64,000 bases of DNA from Winogradskyella sp. UBA3174 (GCF_002364335.1 NZ_DEXW01000080.1:70587-134586), one strand, 5' to 3'. Counted from the stretch's first letter, positions 41,678 through 51,941 are shown. The notes: generated from the letters alone by a model not told the origin. Numbers and translations are program-made.

Positions 41678-41829
41678 GTTCTAAACAAAAGAACTGATAT
41701 GGTTGAGTAATCTTAATTCGTTGAAATGTCTTGATTGTTAGATGAGTGAAATAAAAGAGGAATGAAATTCACTTTAATAATGCTTTCAAAAATTTGTACT
41801 TTGGCGTTGTCCTTGTGTAGTTTTGTAGT

Positions 41830-43803
41830 ATGAAGAAAATTCTTGTTGTTTTTTGTGTTTTTATGGTCACTACTTCCTTTGCTCAGCAAACGGATTATGT
41901 CGATTTTAAAAGGGTAGAAGCATTAATTGTATTTAATCAGTTTACTGTAGATAGTACAGTTTATAATTCTTATGAAATTGATTTTAAAATCAATAAACCT
42001 ATAGATTCTATTTATTTAGATGCAGTGGGAATGAAGTTTAAGAATGTGGCCTTGAATAATGCTAAGGTTAATTACAAAAATGATGGAAAACACTTAGTTA
42101 TTTACAGTGACTTTGAAAAAGGTAAGCAAAATAAATTAAGTTTTATTTTTTTTAATGCCCCAAAAAAAGCAATGTATTTTCTCGGCTGGGAGAATGAGGG
42201 TCGAAATCAAATTTGGACACAAGGCCAAGGGAAGTATACTAGTAATTGGCTTCCGAGTATCGATGATGTTAATGACAAAATAGAATTTGACTTAAAGTAT
42301 GTTGCGCCGAATGGCTATGAAGTTATTTCAAATGGTAAGCTTGTTTCTAAGACAGAAAGCATGAGAAATACCCTTTGGGTATATGCTATGCAAGATAAAA
42401 TGCCAAGTTATTTAGTAGCGGTTGTTGTAGGGAAATATAACAAAAAGCTAGCAACTTCAAAAAGTGGTATTCCATTAGAATATTACTATTACCCTGAAGA
42501 CTCTTTAAAAGTTGAGCCAACGTATCGTTATTCAAAACAGATGTTCGATTATTTAGAAGATGAAATAGGTTTTGCTTATCCATGGCATAATTATAAACAA
42601 GTTCCGGTTCACGATTTTTTATATGCAGGTATGGAAAACACGAGTGTTACTATTTTCTCAGATGCTTTTACGGTTGATGCCATTGGGTTTAATGATAAAA
42701 ACTATGTCAATATAAATGCACATGAGTTGGCACACCAATGGTTTGGTAATTTGGTAACCGCAAAATCTGGCGACCATCATTGGTTGCAAGAAGGTTTTGC
42801 GACTTATTATGCTTTATTGGCTGAGCGCGAGATTTTTGGTACAGATTATTATAATTTTAAACTTTACGAATCTGCTCAAGATTTAGGCAGGCAAGATGTT
42901 GCTGGTAGTGGCACATCGCTTTTAAATCCAAAATCGAGTAGTCTGACTTTCTATCAGAGAGGAGCTTGGGTTTTACATGCATTAAGAGATAAAGTAGGTG
43001 ACGCTGTTTTTAAACAAGCTGTTAAAAATTATCTTGAAAAGCATCAGTTTAGTAATGTAGAAACTTCAGATTTTATAAATGAAGTTGAAGGACTCGCGGA
43101 AAAAGATTTATCAGGTTTTGTAAATACGTGGATCGCACAAAAAGAATTTCCTTTTGATGATGCTATTGCTTTATTAAAACGTGAGTCTGCTTACATACAA
43201 GAATACATAATGGTAGATTGTGAAGCAAAAACATCTAAATGTGCGGAGTATTTAAAATACTACGTTTCGGATGATGCAAAAGCTAAGATTATTGCTCAAG
43301 TGCCAGATTTGGTAACTAAAGATGTATTTAAAAACGGATTAAAAGTACGACAAGCAATTTCTAAACATGTTACTAAAATCCCTGTTGGTTTAAAACCTGA
43401 ATATGAGTCGTTGTTAACGGATAAATCTTATGTAACCATAGAAAATGCCTTATACAATCTTTGGGTTAACTTTCCTTTAGAGCGATCAAAATACTTAGCT
43501 AAAACTAAAGAAATCATAGGACTCAGCGATAAAAACGTAAGGATGCTATGGTTGGTTTTAAATTTGAATACTCCAGAATTTCAATCAGATAAAAAGCAGG
43601 AGGTCTATGATGAGTTGGTAAGTTACACCGATGAAAAATATAATGCCGATTTAAGAATGAATGCATTTCAATATCTAGATTTAATGAAATCTTGTAATGC
43701 AAAATGTAAATCTAACTTAGAAACGGCAAAAGCACATCATAACTGGAGATTGGTTAAGTTTGCAAAGCAATTAACAGAACAGTTAGAACAAAATAAAAAC
43801 TAA
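41830..43803 (+). CDS. M1 family zinc aminopeptidase, secreted
   Basis: 657 aa. Signal peptide to TSFAQ (about residue 19). Gluzincin site HELAH at 298-302 with the third zinc ligand E321 in HHWLQEGFA, and GMENTS near 276 in place of the GAMEN exopeptidase motif. It removes N-terminal residues from peptides in the periplasm. The C-terminal 250 residues are helical repeats. The stop codon overlaps the ATG of the patatin gene (TAATG), so the two are coupled. Confidence 0.93.
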   Translation: MKKILVVFCVFMVTTSFAQQTDYVDFKRVEALIVFNQFTVDSTVYNSYEIDFKINKPIDSIYLDAVGMKFKNVALNNAKVNYKNDGKHLVIYSDFEKGKQNKLSFIFFNAPKKAMYFLGWENEGRNQIWTQGQGKYTSNWLPSIDDVNDKIEFDLKYVAPNGYEVISNGKLVSKTESMRNTLWVYAMQDKMPSYLVAVVVGKYNKKLATSKSGIPLEYYYYPEDSLKVEPTYRYSKQMFDYLEDEIGFAYPWHNYKQVPVHDFLYAGMENTSVTIFSDAFTVDAIGFNDKNYVNINAHELAHQWFGNLVTAKSGDHHWLQEGFATYYALLAEREIFGTDYYNFKLYESAQDLGRQDVAGSGTSLLNPKSSSLTFYQRGAWVLHALRDKVGDAVFKQAVKNYLEKHQFSNVETSDFINEVEGLAEKDLSGFVNTWIAQKEFPFDDAIALLKRESAYIQEYIMVDCEAKTSKCAEYLKYYVSDDAKAKIIAQVPDLVTKDVFKNGLKVRQAISKHVTKIPVGLKPEYESLLTDKSYVTIENALYNLWVNFPLERSKYLAKTKEIIGLSDKNVRMLWLVLNLNTPEFQSDKKQEVYDELVSYTDEKYNADLRMNAFQYLDLMKSCNAKCKSNLETAKAHHNWRLVKFAKQLTEQLEQNKN

Positions 43804-44687
43804 TGCGAGCTTTAGTAATTTCTGGTGGAGGAAGTAAAGGTGCCTTTGCAGGCGGAGTGGCACAGTATCTCATGGAACGAGAGAAGCGTGAGTACGATAT
43901 GTTTTTGGGTACATCTACAGGGAGTTTGTTGGTGCCGCATTTAGCTGTGAACGACATTTCAAAATTGTATGATATTTTCACTAACGTTCAGCAGCAAGAC
44001 ATATTTAGTGTAAGTCCTTTTGTGCAGCGGCAAAAAGGTGACAGAGAGTATGTGTCTATTGACTTCGTAAATTCGCTATGGCAGTTTATAAAACGCAAAC
44101 GTACTTTTGGTGAGAGTAAAGCGCTTAGACGCAAAATCCGCAGAGATTTTACATTCGAAGAATATCAAAAAATTAAAGCTGAAAAGAATGACGTCGTAGT
44201 TACCGTCTCTAATCTATCTATGAATAGAGTGGAGTACAAGTCTATAAATGATTGCTCTTACGAAGAGTTTTGTAACTGGATTTGGATTTCTTGTAACTAC
44301 ATTCCGTTTATGTCTTTAGCAAAAGTTAACGGTTATGAATATGCAGATGGTGGTTTTGGTTGTGTAATACCGATTAGAGAGGCAATTCTAAGAGGTGCCA
44401 CAGAGATTGATGCTGTTGTTTTAGAATCTGAGAGTTTAAAAAAACAAAAGGTGCTTGGTAAAAATCCTTTCTCATTAATGATTAACCTTTTTGGTCATTT
44501 GATGGATCAGGTAGAACAAAACGATATTGCTATTGGTAAATTGGCTGCAAAAAATAGAAATGTAAAATTGAACTTATATTACACTCCAACAACTTTGACT
44601 GAAAACTCATTAATTTTTAGTAAACGTCTTATGGAAAAATGGTGGCAACAGGGTTATGACCATGCTGAGCAAAAACACTCAAAATAG
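43803..44687 (+). CDS. patatin-like phospholipase
   Basis: 294 aa. Oxyanion-hole SGGGSKGAFAGG at the N-terminus, nucleophile elbow GTSTG with Ser38, and the Asp of the dyad in DGGFG (D182). A complete Ser-Asp dyad, so likely an active lipid acyl hydrolase. No signal peptide; intracellular, or attached to the inner face of the membrane. Translationally coupled to the aminopeptidase. A terminator-like hairpin follows at 44695. Confidence 0.92.
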   Translation: MRALVISGGGSKGAFAGGVAQYLMEREKREYDMFLGTSTGSLLVPHLAVNDISKLYDIFTNVQQQDIFSVSPFVQRQKGDREYVSIDFVNSLWQFIKRKRTFGESKALRRKIRRDFTFEEYQKIKAEKNDVVVTVSNLSMNRVEYKSINDCSYEEFCNWIWISCNYIPFMSLAKVNGYEYADGGFGCVIPIREAILRGATEIDAVVLESESLKKQKVLGKNPFSLMINLFGHLMDQVEQNDIAIGKLAAKNRNVKLNLYYTPTTLTENSLIFSKRLMEKWWQQGYDHAEQKHSK

Positions 44688-44694
44688 TGACTGG

Positions 44695-44726
44695 TAATTA
44701 CTTTAAAGTAGTTAGTTTTATTTTTA
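44695..44726 (+). terminator. probable terminator after the patatin gene
   Basis: Eight-base stem (TAATTACT / AGTAGTTA, one T-G pair) with loop TTAA, followed by GTTTTATTTTT. Weak, AT-rich, in the convergent gap to the DUF7935-like gene. Confidence 0.5.
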
Positions 44727-44740
44727 TCTATCGCTTAAGA

Positions 44741-45262
44741 TTACCACATTTCACCAACCTCTTGTTTAATAAAAGATAACGCTGTATTACTTGGTGCTTG
44801 TTTATCCATAAGGTCAGTTAAAATAACTTCGCGAAGCTTATTTGCTGTGTCTGTATTTTCGAGCATATTGGCCTTTCTAATTAACTGAATAGTTGTGTTT
44901 TTAGCAGCTAAAATAATATTCCAACATTCATCACTTACATAGATTTGTTGCGATAAATTGTGTTCAAATTCTTGTTGAATACTTGCTATAAGTAAAATTT
45001 CATAATCATCTTTATATGAGGATGTTGGGTGTATTCTTGTAAGTAGTTTTGTTGGTGATATACGCTCTAAGAAAAGCGCCATACGTTCATAGGCTTGTAG
45101 ACGCAATGGTAAAGCATCTTTCTGCATATCTCTTTGTAGTAAATAACGTCTTCTGCCAGCTTCATTTTCTATATGTTGCTTAAAAAAATAGTAAGCGATT
45201 GCACCTACAAGTAATGCTGGTAATAAGCTAAAAAGTAACTCTATTATTTTGTCAATATCCAT
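44741..45262 (-). CDS. DUF7935-like single-span membrane protein (hypothetical)
   Basis: 173 aa. One N-terminal TM (residues about 8-27), then a cytoplasmic helical domain: RRYLLQRDMQKDALPLRLQAYERMALFLERI is typical of a Bacteroidota family that I recall as DUF7935 (label from memory). No enzymatic motif. It starts nine bases after the GltB-like gene stop, so the two are likely co-expressed. Confidence 0.7.
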   Translation of the reverse strand: MDIDKIIELLFSLLPALLVGAIAYYFFKQHIENEAGRRRYLLQRDMQKDALPLRLQAYERMALFLERISPTKLLTRIHPTSSYKDDYEILLIASIQQEFEHNLSQQIYVSDECWNIILAAKNTTIQLIRKANMLENTDTANKLREVILTDLMDKQAPSNTALSFIKQEVGEMW

Positions 45263-45271
45263 TATAATTCT

Positions 45272-46834
45272 TTATTTTTTTTGTTTTCCGCCAAGATACT
45301 CACAATCTTTTAAATCTTGAAAACTTTTAAATTCAACAAGTGATTTTTCATACCTAAAGGTCTGGCTAAAGTCTTTTGCTAGATTATGGTCATCGACATT
45401 CATTTCAATATCTTTCATATCAAACTGACAAGGATGTTCATAGCCAGCAGCATGAGTAATTTCAATCAATTCTTTTTTAAAGCTATTAAAGTATTGCGCT
45501 AAACGTTCAGATTTTAAGGGAACATTAATACCGTTTTGCAACCATTTACTTTGAGTAGCGATACCAGTAGGACAACGATTTGTATGGCAAACCTGGGCTT
45601 GAATACAGCCAATACTCATCATCGCTTCTCTAGCGACATTAATACAATCTGCTCCCATAGCAAAAGCCATGGCTGCTTTTGCAGGAAAACCAAGTTTACC
45701 ACTACCGATAAATACAATACGATCTGTTAAGTCGTGCTTCTGAAATAATTTATAGATATCACTAAAACCATAAATCCAGGGCAACGACACATGATCTGCA
45801 AAACTTGGTGGTGCAGCACCTGTACCACCTTCACCACCATCAACGGTAATAAAATCTGGACCACGATTTTCAGTTTTCATAATGTCTGCTAATTCTTCCC
45901 ACTGTTCTAATTTTCCGATTGCGGCTTTAATACCGACAGGTAAGCCAGTAGCTTCTGCTATGGATTCAATAAAATCGATGAGTTCTGGTACGTTAGAGAA
46001 TGCTTTGTGGTTTGGTGGTGATAATACATCTTTACCTATTTCTACACCTCTTATATCTGCAATTTCCTTAGTGATTTTTGCGCCAGGTAATACACCACCT
46101 TTTCCAGGTTTAGCACCTTGGGAAAGTTTAACTTCAATAGCTCTAACAAAAGGATTATCATTTACGAGTTTCACCATTTTTTCCATAGAAAAACCACCAT
46201 CTTCTGCACGAACGCCAAAATAACCTGTTCCGAAATGAAAAACAACATCACCACCATTACTGTGGTAAGGTGATAATCCGCCTTCACCAGTATTATGATA
46301 GGCATCAGCGATTTTCACACCTTTGTTTAATGATTCTATCGCTTTAGCTGATAACGAACCAAAACTCATAGCGGATACATTAATAATAGAACCTGGTCTA
46401 AATGGTTTTTTGCGTTTATTATAAGTACCCATTATTTTTGCACAAGGGATAAAGCTTTTATTTAAGGCAGTCGGATGGTTATCATCAACCTTATAAGGCA
46501 TCATGGCATTATTAATAAAAATATGTTGATGTGCATAGATATCTCTATCTGTACCGAAACCTTCGTAGTTGTTTTCTTTTTTTGCAGATGCATAGATCCA
46601 GCCGCGCTCAATACGATTAAAAGGTAATTCTTCTCTATTATTTGCAACAAAATACTGACGCATTTCTGGGCCAATACTCTCAAGCCAATATCTCAGGTGC
46701 CCAACAATTGGGAAATTGTGGCTTATGGTATGGCCTCTTTGAAAAAAGATATCGCGTATTGCAACAATAGCAAGTGCAATGATAACCCAAAGCCACCACG
46801 AAATTGAGCTTAAAAATGAAAGCATAGCATCCAT
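45272..46834 (-). CDS. FMN-binding glutamate synthase-like (GltB-central-domain) membrane-anchored oxidoreductase
   Basis: 520 aa. One N-terminal TM (about residues 12-28), then the FMN/2-oxoglutarate domain of glutamate synthase: SFGSLSAKAIESLN, GEGGLSPYH, KLSQGAKPGKGGVLP (quoted in parts), and DGGEGGTGAAP. The 3Fe-4S cysteine set CIQAQVCHTNRCPTG (first Cys near 418) is present. No amidotransferase domain is present, so glutamine is not the donor as in GltB. Stand-alone homologues are common in Bacteroidota, with unknown substrate. Operon with the DUF7935-like gene. Confidence 0.85.
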   Translation of the reverse strand: MDAMLSFLSSISWWLWVIIALAIVAIRDIFFQRGHTISHNFPIVGHLRYWLESIGPEMRQYFVANNREELPFNRIERGWIYASAKKENNYEGFGTDRDIYAHQHIFINNAMMPYKVDDNHPTALNKSFIPCAKIMGTYNKRKKPFRPGSIINVSAMSFGSLSAKAIESLNKGVKIADAYHNTGEGGLSPYHSNGGDVVFHFGTGYFGVRAEDGGFSMEKMVKLVNDNPFVRAIEVKLSQGAKPGKGGVLPGAKITKEIADIRGVEIGKDVLSPPNHKAFSNVPELIDFIESIAEATGLPVGIKAAIGKLEQWEELADIMKTENRGPDFITVDGGEGGTGAAPPSFADHVSLPWIYGFSDIYKLFQKHDLTDRIVFIGSGKLGFPAKAAMAFAMGADCINVAREAMMSIGCIQAQVCHTNRCPTGIATQSKWLQNGINVPLKSERLAQYFNSFKKELIEITHAAGYEHPCQFDMKDIEMNVDDHNLAKDFSQTFRYEKSLVEFKSFQDLKDCEYLGGKQKK

Positions 46835-46838
46835 ATCA

Positions 46839-48107
46839 TTAATTATTTAAATAATCTAAAGTGAGTTGTGTGAATGCTTTTACACCAAGTAGCATACTGC
46901 TATCGTTAATTTTAAAATCTGGGGTGTGGTGTGGAAACGATTCTATGTTGCCTGGTGTCATTCCTCCTAAAAAGAAAAAAAAACCAGGTACCAATTCTTG
47001 ATAATATGAAAAATCTTCACCTCCTGTAGTAGCTTTTCGTATTCGTACATTTTTAGTACCAGCAGCTTTATGTAAACTAGGTAACATTTGATCTACCAAG
47101 TCATGGTCGTTATATGTTATCGTTGTATTGTTTTGAAAAGTAATTGTTGCTTCTCCGCCATAAGCTTTAGCCAAAGTCGTAACCATTTCGGTCATTCTAC
47201 GTTCTATTAATTCTTTCATATCTGGATCTAGAGTTCTCACAGTTCCAATCATTTCAGCTGATTCAGGTATAACATTAAAACGTGTGCCAGCTGTTATTTT
47301 ACCTACAGTAATTACAGCAGCTTCATCAACTAATTTCGATTCTCTACTTATTATGGTCTGTAAACCATCAATAATTTTTGCTGATATTAAAATAGGATCT
47401 ACACCTAACCATGGTCTACCACCATGAGTTTGCTTTCCTTTAACGTTAATAACAAAACGCTCAACAGATGCCATAATCCCTCCCTTTTTATAGTAGATAG
47501 TGCCAACATTATAATTAGACCTAATATGCAAACCAAAAATAGCATCTACTTTAGGGTTTTCTAAAACACCTTCTTTAATCATCAGTTTCGCACCACCTTC
47601 CTCACCTGGAGGCGGACCTTCTTCAGCAGGTTGAAAAATAAACTTCACAGTTCCTTTTATTTTGTCTTTATGTTTAGATAAAACTTCTGCAGTCGCCATT
47701 AAAATAGAAATATGAGTATCATGTCCACAAGCGTGCATAACACCAGTTTCCGTATTTAAGAATGTTGTTTTTACTTCAGATTTAAAAGGTAAATTATTGC
47801 GTTCTGTAACTGGTAATGCATCAATATCGGCTCTCAGTGCTAAAACTTTACCTGGCTGATTACCTTTTAAAATAGCTACAACTCCTGTTTTTGCTATTCC
47901 TGTTTCAACGTCTAAGCCAAGCGATTTTAAATGTTTTGCAATCTTTTCGGCTGTTTTAAATTCTCTGTTAGATAACTCCGGATTTTGATGAAAATGATGT
48001 CGCCATTCAATTAATTTACCTTCAATGTTTGCAATGTCTTGCTCTAAAGAGTTTTGAGCAAACACAGAGGTAGAGACGAGGAGTATTAGTACTAAAAAGA
48101 ATCTCAT
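46839..48107 (-). CDS. secreted M20 family amidohydrolase/carboxypeptidase
   Basis: 422 aa. Signal peptide to SVFAQ (about residue 18). M20D features: EWRHHFHQNPELS-like IEWRHHFHQNPELSN near 35, the metal motif MHACGHDTH (about 122-130), EEGPPPGEEGGA, and TGGEDFSYY near the C-terminus. It hydrolyses N-acyl or aminoacyl amides, with two metals. The stop is five bases from the flavoprotein's start, so the gene is the first of a three-gene set with it and the DUF7935-like gene. Confidence 0.9.
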   Translation of the reverse strand: MRFFLVLILLVSTSVFAQNSLEQDIANIEGKLIEWRHHFHQNPELSNREFKTAEKIAKHLKSLGLDVETGIAKTGVVAILKGNQPGKVLALRADIDALPVTERNNLPFKSEVKTTFLNTETGVMHACGHDTHISILMATAEVLSKHKDKIKGTVKFIFQPAEEGPPPGEEGGAKLMIKEGVLENPKVDAIFGLHIRSNYNVGTIYYKKGGIMASVERFVINVKGKQTHGGRPWLGVDPILISAKIIDGLQTIISRESKLVDEAAVITVGKITAGTRFNVIPESAEMIGTVRTLDPDMKELIERRMTEMVTTLAKAYGGEATITFQNNTTITYNDHDLVDQMLPSLHKAAGTKNVRIRKATTGGEDFSYYQELVPGFFFFLGGMTPGNIESFPHHTPDFKINDSSMLLGVKAFTQLTLDYLNN

Positions 48108-48240
48108 AGTTTTTAAATTTGCACTAAGATATTGAAAATTGATAAAACAGAACTCTTAATACATTGTTTATAATTAATGTCGATTCTATAAGGAAAAAAC
48201 TAAGACAATTCTTAATTTTACAGTTCGAAAAATTTAGCAA

Positions 48241-50592
48241 TTGGAAAAGTATCTTAGTCAATTAAACGAAGCACAATTAGAACCAACTTTACAGAAGGAT
48301 GGACCAATGATCATTATAGCAGGTGCAGGTTCTGGTAAAACGCGAGTACTTACGATTCGTATTGCATATCTGATGAGTAAAGGTGTAGATGCTTTTAATA
48401 TTTTAGCATTAACATTTACCAACAAAGCAGCCAAAGAGATGAAGGGCAGAATTGCTGATATAGTTGGAGATGGTGAGGCTAAGAATTTATGGATGGGAAC
48501 ATTTCACTCTGTTTTTGCTAAGATTTTACGTTTTGAAGGTCATCATTTAGGTTTTCCTAGCAATTTTACTATTTACGATACTCAAGATTCCCAGAAATTA
48601 ATGGGTTCCATTATTAAAGAAATGGGACTAGATAAAGATATCTATAAAACGAAACAGGTTTACAGCCGCATTTCATCTTACAAAAATAGTTTAGTTACGG
48701 TTAAGGCTTATTTTAAAAACCCAGATTTAATGGAAGCTGATGCTATGGCACGACGGCCAAAAATGGGTGAAATTTATAAGGAATATGTAGAGCGCTGTTT
48801 TAAAGCAGGCGCGATGGATTTTGATGATTTATTGTTAAGAACCAATGAGCTATTAACGCGTTTTCCTAATGTTCTTGCTCAGTACCAAAATAAGTTTCGT
48901 TACATACTCGTAGACGAGTATCAAGATACAAACCATTCGCAATACTTAATCGTGAGAGCTTTAGCAGATCGTTTTCAGAATATATGCGTTGTTGGTGATG
49001 ATGCTCAGAGTATATACGCATTCCGTGGCGCAAACATTAATAACATTCTTAATTTTCAAAAAGATTATGATGATGTAAAAATGTATCGACTAGAACAGAA
49101 TTACCGTTCTACTAAGAATATTGTAGGTGCAGCTAACTCAGTTATTGAACATAATAAAACCAAAATCGATAAAATTGTTTGGACTGCTAATGCTATTGGT
49201 GAGAAGGTAATAGTACATCGTTCGATGACAGATGCTGATGAAGGTAGATATGTCGCGAGTACTATTTGGGAAACAAAAATGAATAACCAACTGCATAATA
49301 GTGATTTTGCAGTGTTGTATCGTACAAATGCCCAATCTAGAGCGATTGAAGATGCATTGAGAAAACGAGATACTCCTTATCGTATTTATGGCGGCTTATC
49401 ATTTTATCAACGGAAAGAAATAAAAGATGTTACAGCTTATTTGCGTTTAATACTCAATTCGGCTGACGAGGAAGCATTAAAACGAGTTATTAATTATCCA
49501 GCAAGAGGTATTGGCCAAACAACCATAGATAGATTAGTTGTTGCAGCAAATGTTACTGGAAAAACGATTTATGGTGTTTTAAAGGCTATTGATACAACAG
49601 AAATTAATATTAACAACGGTACTAAAAATAAACTAAGAGATTTTGTAACGCTTATAGAGAGTTACAAAGTGATGAACCAAACGGCAAATGCTTTTGATTT
49701 AGCCGAGCATGTTACCAAAACAAGTGGTTTAATTAGAGAAATGAACAAGGATGCAACTCCAGAAGGTGTAACGCGTATCGACAATGTTCAAGAATTATTA
49801 AATGGTGTTAAAGATTTTGTTGAAGGACAAATTGAATTAGCAGATGCAGGAGATTCTTTAGCCGAATTTTTAGAAGATGTAGCTTTAGCTACAGATTTAG
49901 ATGCAGATAAAGGAGATCCAGATCATGTGGCTTTAATGAGCATTCACATGGCAAAAGGGTTAGAATTTGGGCATGTATTTGTTGTTGGGATGGAAGAAGA
50001 TTTGTTTCCAAGTGCAATGAGTATGAACACTAGAAGTGAGCTAGAAGAAGAACGTCGACTATTTTATGTAGCTTTGACAAGAGCAGAACAACAAGCTTAC
50101 TTAACATATACCGTTTCTAGATACCGTTGGGGAAAGTTAATAGATGCTGAGCCTAGCCGATTTATAGAAGAAATTGATGAAGAATTTATAAATATTACAA
50201 CACCTTTAAAAGAACAACGTTTTAACCCAATGCTAGATGCTTCAATTTTTGGAGATATAGAACCAAATAAAATACGCTTCGCAAAGCCAAAATTAGCCAA
50301 AATGCAAAAGAAAGACAATAAAAAGAAACCAGAAAATTTCGTTATAAGTACTCCAAAGAAACTGACACTTGTTGATAAAGATAGTGAAGCAGCAAACGTA
50401 TTTGAAAGTAAGCTTGCTGTTGGTAACTTAGTGAATCATCAACGTTTTGGTAGAGGTGAAGTCATTAAAATTGAAGGTAAAGGTGGAGATTTAAAAGCTG
50501 AAATTAAATTTAAAAATGGTGATACTAAGAAACTCTTACTAAGGTTTGCGAAACTAACGGTACTCGGAGCTTCTTCTTCTTCTTCTTCTTAA
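48241..50592 (+). CDS. UvrD/Rep-family ATP-dependent DNA helicase
   Basis: 783 aa from a TTG start (no ATG fits, and the first residues EKYLSQLNEAQLEP match related helicases). Superfamily 1A motifs: Walker A AGAGSGKT (about 27-34), LTFTNKAAKEM, DEYQDTN (Walker B), GDDAQSIYAFRGA, and VALTRAEQQAYL. C-terminal Tudor-like domain (NHQRFGRGEVIKIEG). It unwinds DNA in repair or replication restart. The last codons are a run of TCT, giving a Ser tail. Confidence 0.94.
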   Translation: MEKYLSQLNEAQLEPTLQKDGPMIIIAGAGSGKTRVLTIRIAYLMSKGVDAFNILALTFTNKAAKEMKGRIADIVGDGEAKNLWMGTFHSVFAKILRFEGHHLGFPSNFTIYDTQDSQKLMGSIIKEMGLDKDIYKTKQVYSRISSYKNSLVTVKAYFKNPDLMEADAMARRPKMGEIYKEYVERCFKAGAMDFDDLLLRTNELLTRFPNVLAQYQNKFRYILVDEYQDTNHSQYLIVRALADRFQNICVVGDDAQSIYAFRGANINNILNFQKDYDDVKMYRLEQNYRSTKNIVGAANSVIEHNKTKIDKIVWTANAIGEKVIVHRSMTDADEGRYVASTIWETKMNNQLHNSDFAVLYRTNAQSRAIEDALRKRDTPYRIYGGLSFYQRKEIKDVTAYLRLILNSADEEALKRVINYPARGIGQTTIDRLVVAANVTGKTIYGVLKAIDTTEININNGTKNKLRDFVTLIESYKVMNQTANAFDLAEHVTKTSGLIREMNKDATPEGVTRIDNVQELLNGVKDFVEGQIELADAGDSLAEFLEDVALATDLDADKGDPDHVALMSIHMAKGLEFGHVFVVGMEEDLFPSAMSMNTRSELEEERRLFYVALTRAEQQAYLTYTVSRYRWGKLIDAEPSRFIEEIDEEFINITTPLKEQRFNPMLDASIFGDIEPNKIRFAKPKLAKMQKKDNKKKPENFVISTPKKLTLVDKDSEAANVFESKLAVGNLVNHQRFGRGEVIKIEGKGGDLKAEIKFKNGDTKKLLLRFAKLTVLGASSSSSS

Positions 50593-50612
50593 TATCAAAA
50601 AAACTATTTACT

Positions 50613-51200
50613 ATGAAAAAAGTAATATTATTTCTAGTTCTTTTACAACTAACAGTTTCTTTTGCGCAACGACCAAATGGAGGGCTTGGTGGTAATACAA
50701 GGCAAGCTTCAGCAGGTCAAGAAAGACCAGAGTTTGAATCTACGAAGGTTGCAGGATTTATAGAATACGATTCAAAGAAAGTTTTAAAGAAACTTAAGCT
50801 AAAGAAAGGTGACTCTATAGTTAAGCAGATAACGGTACATATAAATACTTATAATGCTAAGATTACTAGTATTAAATTAGAAAATAAAGAGTTGCTTGAA
50901 GGTTTAGATATTGTTGTTAATCAAAACATGGAAACAGCTATGAAGACTAGGAATAGAGAGCTAATGGGAACAACCATGAAAATGGTTCAAGAAAAACTGA
51001 AACCTATTAGAGATAAAATCAAAGCACAAGATGACGAATTAAATGTGTTTTTTGAGCAGAGTTTAACTGATGACCAAAATAAAAAGTGGTTAGACTATCA
51101 AAAATCGGAACGCGAAAAGTTAATGCCAAAAAGACGTCGAGGAAATGATGCTAGAAATAGACCTGACGATCTAAATGGTAATCAACGTAAAAGAGGTTAA
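50613..51200 (+). CDS. secreted hypothetical protein with basic C-terminus
   Basis: 195 aa. Signal peptide to VSFAQ (about residue 18). The mature part starts with a Gly/Asn/Gln-rich linker, then a helical domain with Lys-rich repeats (KKVLKKLKLKKGD) and ends in an Arg/Asn-rich tail (KRRRGNDARNRPDD). Overall like LTXXQ/Spy-type helical periplasmic proteins (FEQSLTDDQNKKWLDYQ resembles their LTxxQ repeat). The homology is only suggestive. It starts 20 bases after the helicase, so both may share a transcript. Confidence 0.7.
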   Translation: MKKVILFLVLLQLTVSFAQRPNGGLGGNTRQASAGQERPEFESTKVAGFIEYDSKKVLKKLKLKKGDSIVKQITVHINTYNAKITSIKLENKELLEGLDIVVNQNMETAMKTRNRELMGTTMKMVQEKLKPIRDKIKAQDDELNVFFEQSLTDDQNKKWLDYQKSEREKLMPKRRRGNDARNRPDDLNGNQRKRG

Positions 51201-51229
51201 TTAACTAATTTTTTTTGATATCTAAGTTT

Positions 51230-51262
51230 TATCGCTTTTAGATAAATTAGGCTAAAGCGATA
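51230..51262. repeat. inverted repeat between secreted hypothetical and tsaC
   Basis: Perfect 9-bp arms TATCGCTTT / AAAGCGATA with a 15-base loop. No T run on either side, so weak as a terminator; it could be an operator or a relic. Confidence 0.35.
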
Positions 51263-51315
51263 GTTTAAGGCTTTATACGAACTATTACATTTTTTCTTTT
51301 TACTATATTTAATAT

Positions 51316-51939
51316 ATGGCTGAATTCATTAAAATATATCCTGAAAATCCCAATCCAAGAGAAATTCAGAAGGTTGTTAAAGTCTTAAAGAAAGGTGGGT
51401 TAGTTATATACCCAACAGATACAGTTTATGGCTTAGGTTGTGATATTACGAATATTAAAGCTTTAGAGCGTATTGCTAGAATAAAAGGGGTAAAGCTTGA
51501 AAAGTCAAATTTCTCATTTGTTTGCGAGGACTTAAGTAATCTTAGTGATTATGTAAAGCAAATAAATACAACGACATTTAAAATACTAAAACGCGCTCTC
51601 CCTGGAGCATACACATTTATTTTACCAGGCTCTAATAATTTACCAAATCCTTTTAAGAAGCGTAAAACAGTAGGTATAAGAGTACCAGATAATTCAATAA
51701 TTTTGGCTCTTATAGCTGCACTTGGAAATCCTATTGTTTCAACATCTATTAGAGATGATGATGATGATATTTTAGAATACACAACCGATCCAGAACTAAT
51801 TCTTGAAAAATGGGATAGTCGTGTAGATATAGTCATTGATGGTGGTTATGGTGGTAACGAAGCATCTACCATAATAGATTTATCACAAGAGGAGCCAATT
51901 ATTATAAGAGAAGGAAAAGGGAGTTTAGAAATCTTTTAA
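51316..51939 (+). CDS. tsaC: L-threonylcarbamoyladenylate synthase (TsaC/Sua5/YrdC)
   Basis: 207 aa. The fold signature is clear: LKKGGLVIYPTDTVYGLGCD near residues 29-48 (split as GLVIYPTDTVYGLGCD), KSNFSFVCEDLSNLSDY, KRALPGAYTFIL, and VGIRVPDN. It makes threonylcarbamoyl-AMP from threonine, bicarbonate and ATP for the t6A37 modification of ANN-decoding tRNAs. Its partners TsaB/D/E are elsewhere. Convergent with the transporter gene, two bases away. Confidence 0.94.
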   Translation: MAEFIKIYPENPNPREIQKVVKVLKKGGLVIYPTDTVYGLGCDITNIKALERIARIKGVKLEKSNFSFVCEDLSNLSDYVKQINTTTFKILKRALPGAYTFILPGSNNLPNPFKKRKTVGIRVPDNSIILALIAALGNPIVSTSIRDDDDDILEYTTDPELILEKWDSRVDIVIDGGYGGNEASTIIDLSQEEPIIIREGKGSLEIF

Positions 51940-51941
51940 AT

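Noticed and set aside
41799..41806. Promoter box TACTTTGG before the M1 aminopeptidase
   Set aside because: The match has one base too few between TA and TTTG for the consensus, so I did not list it as a promoter.
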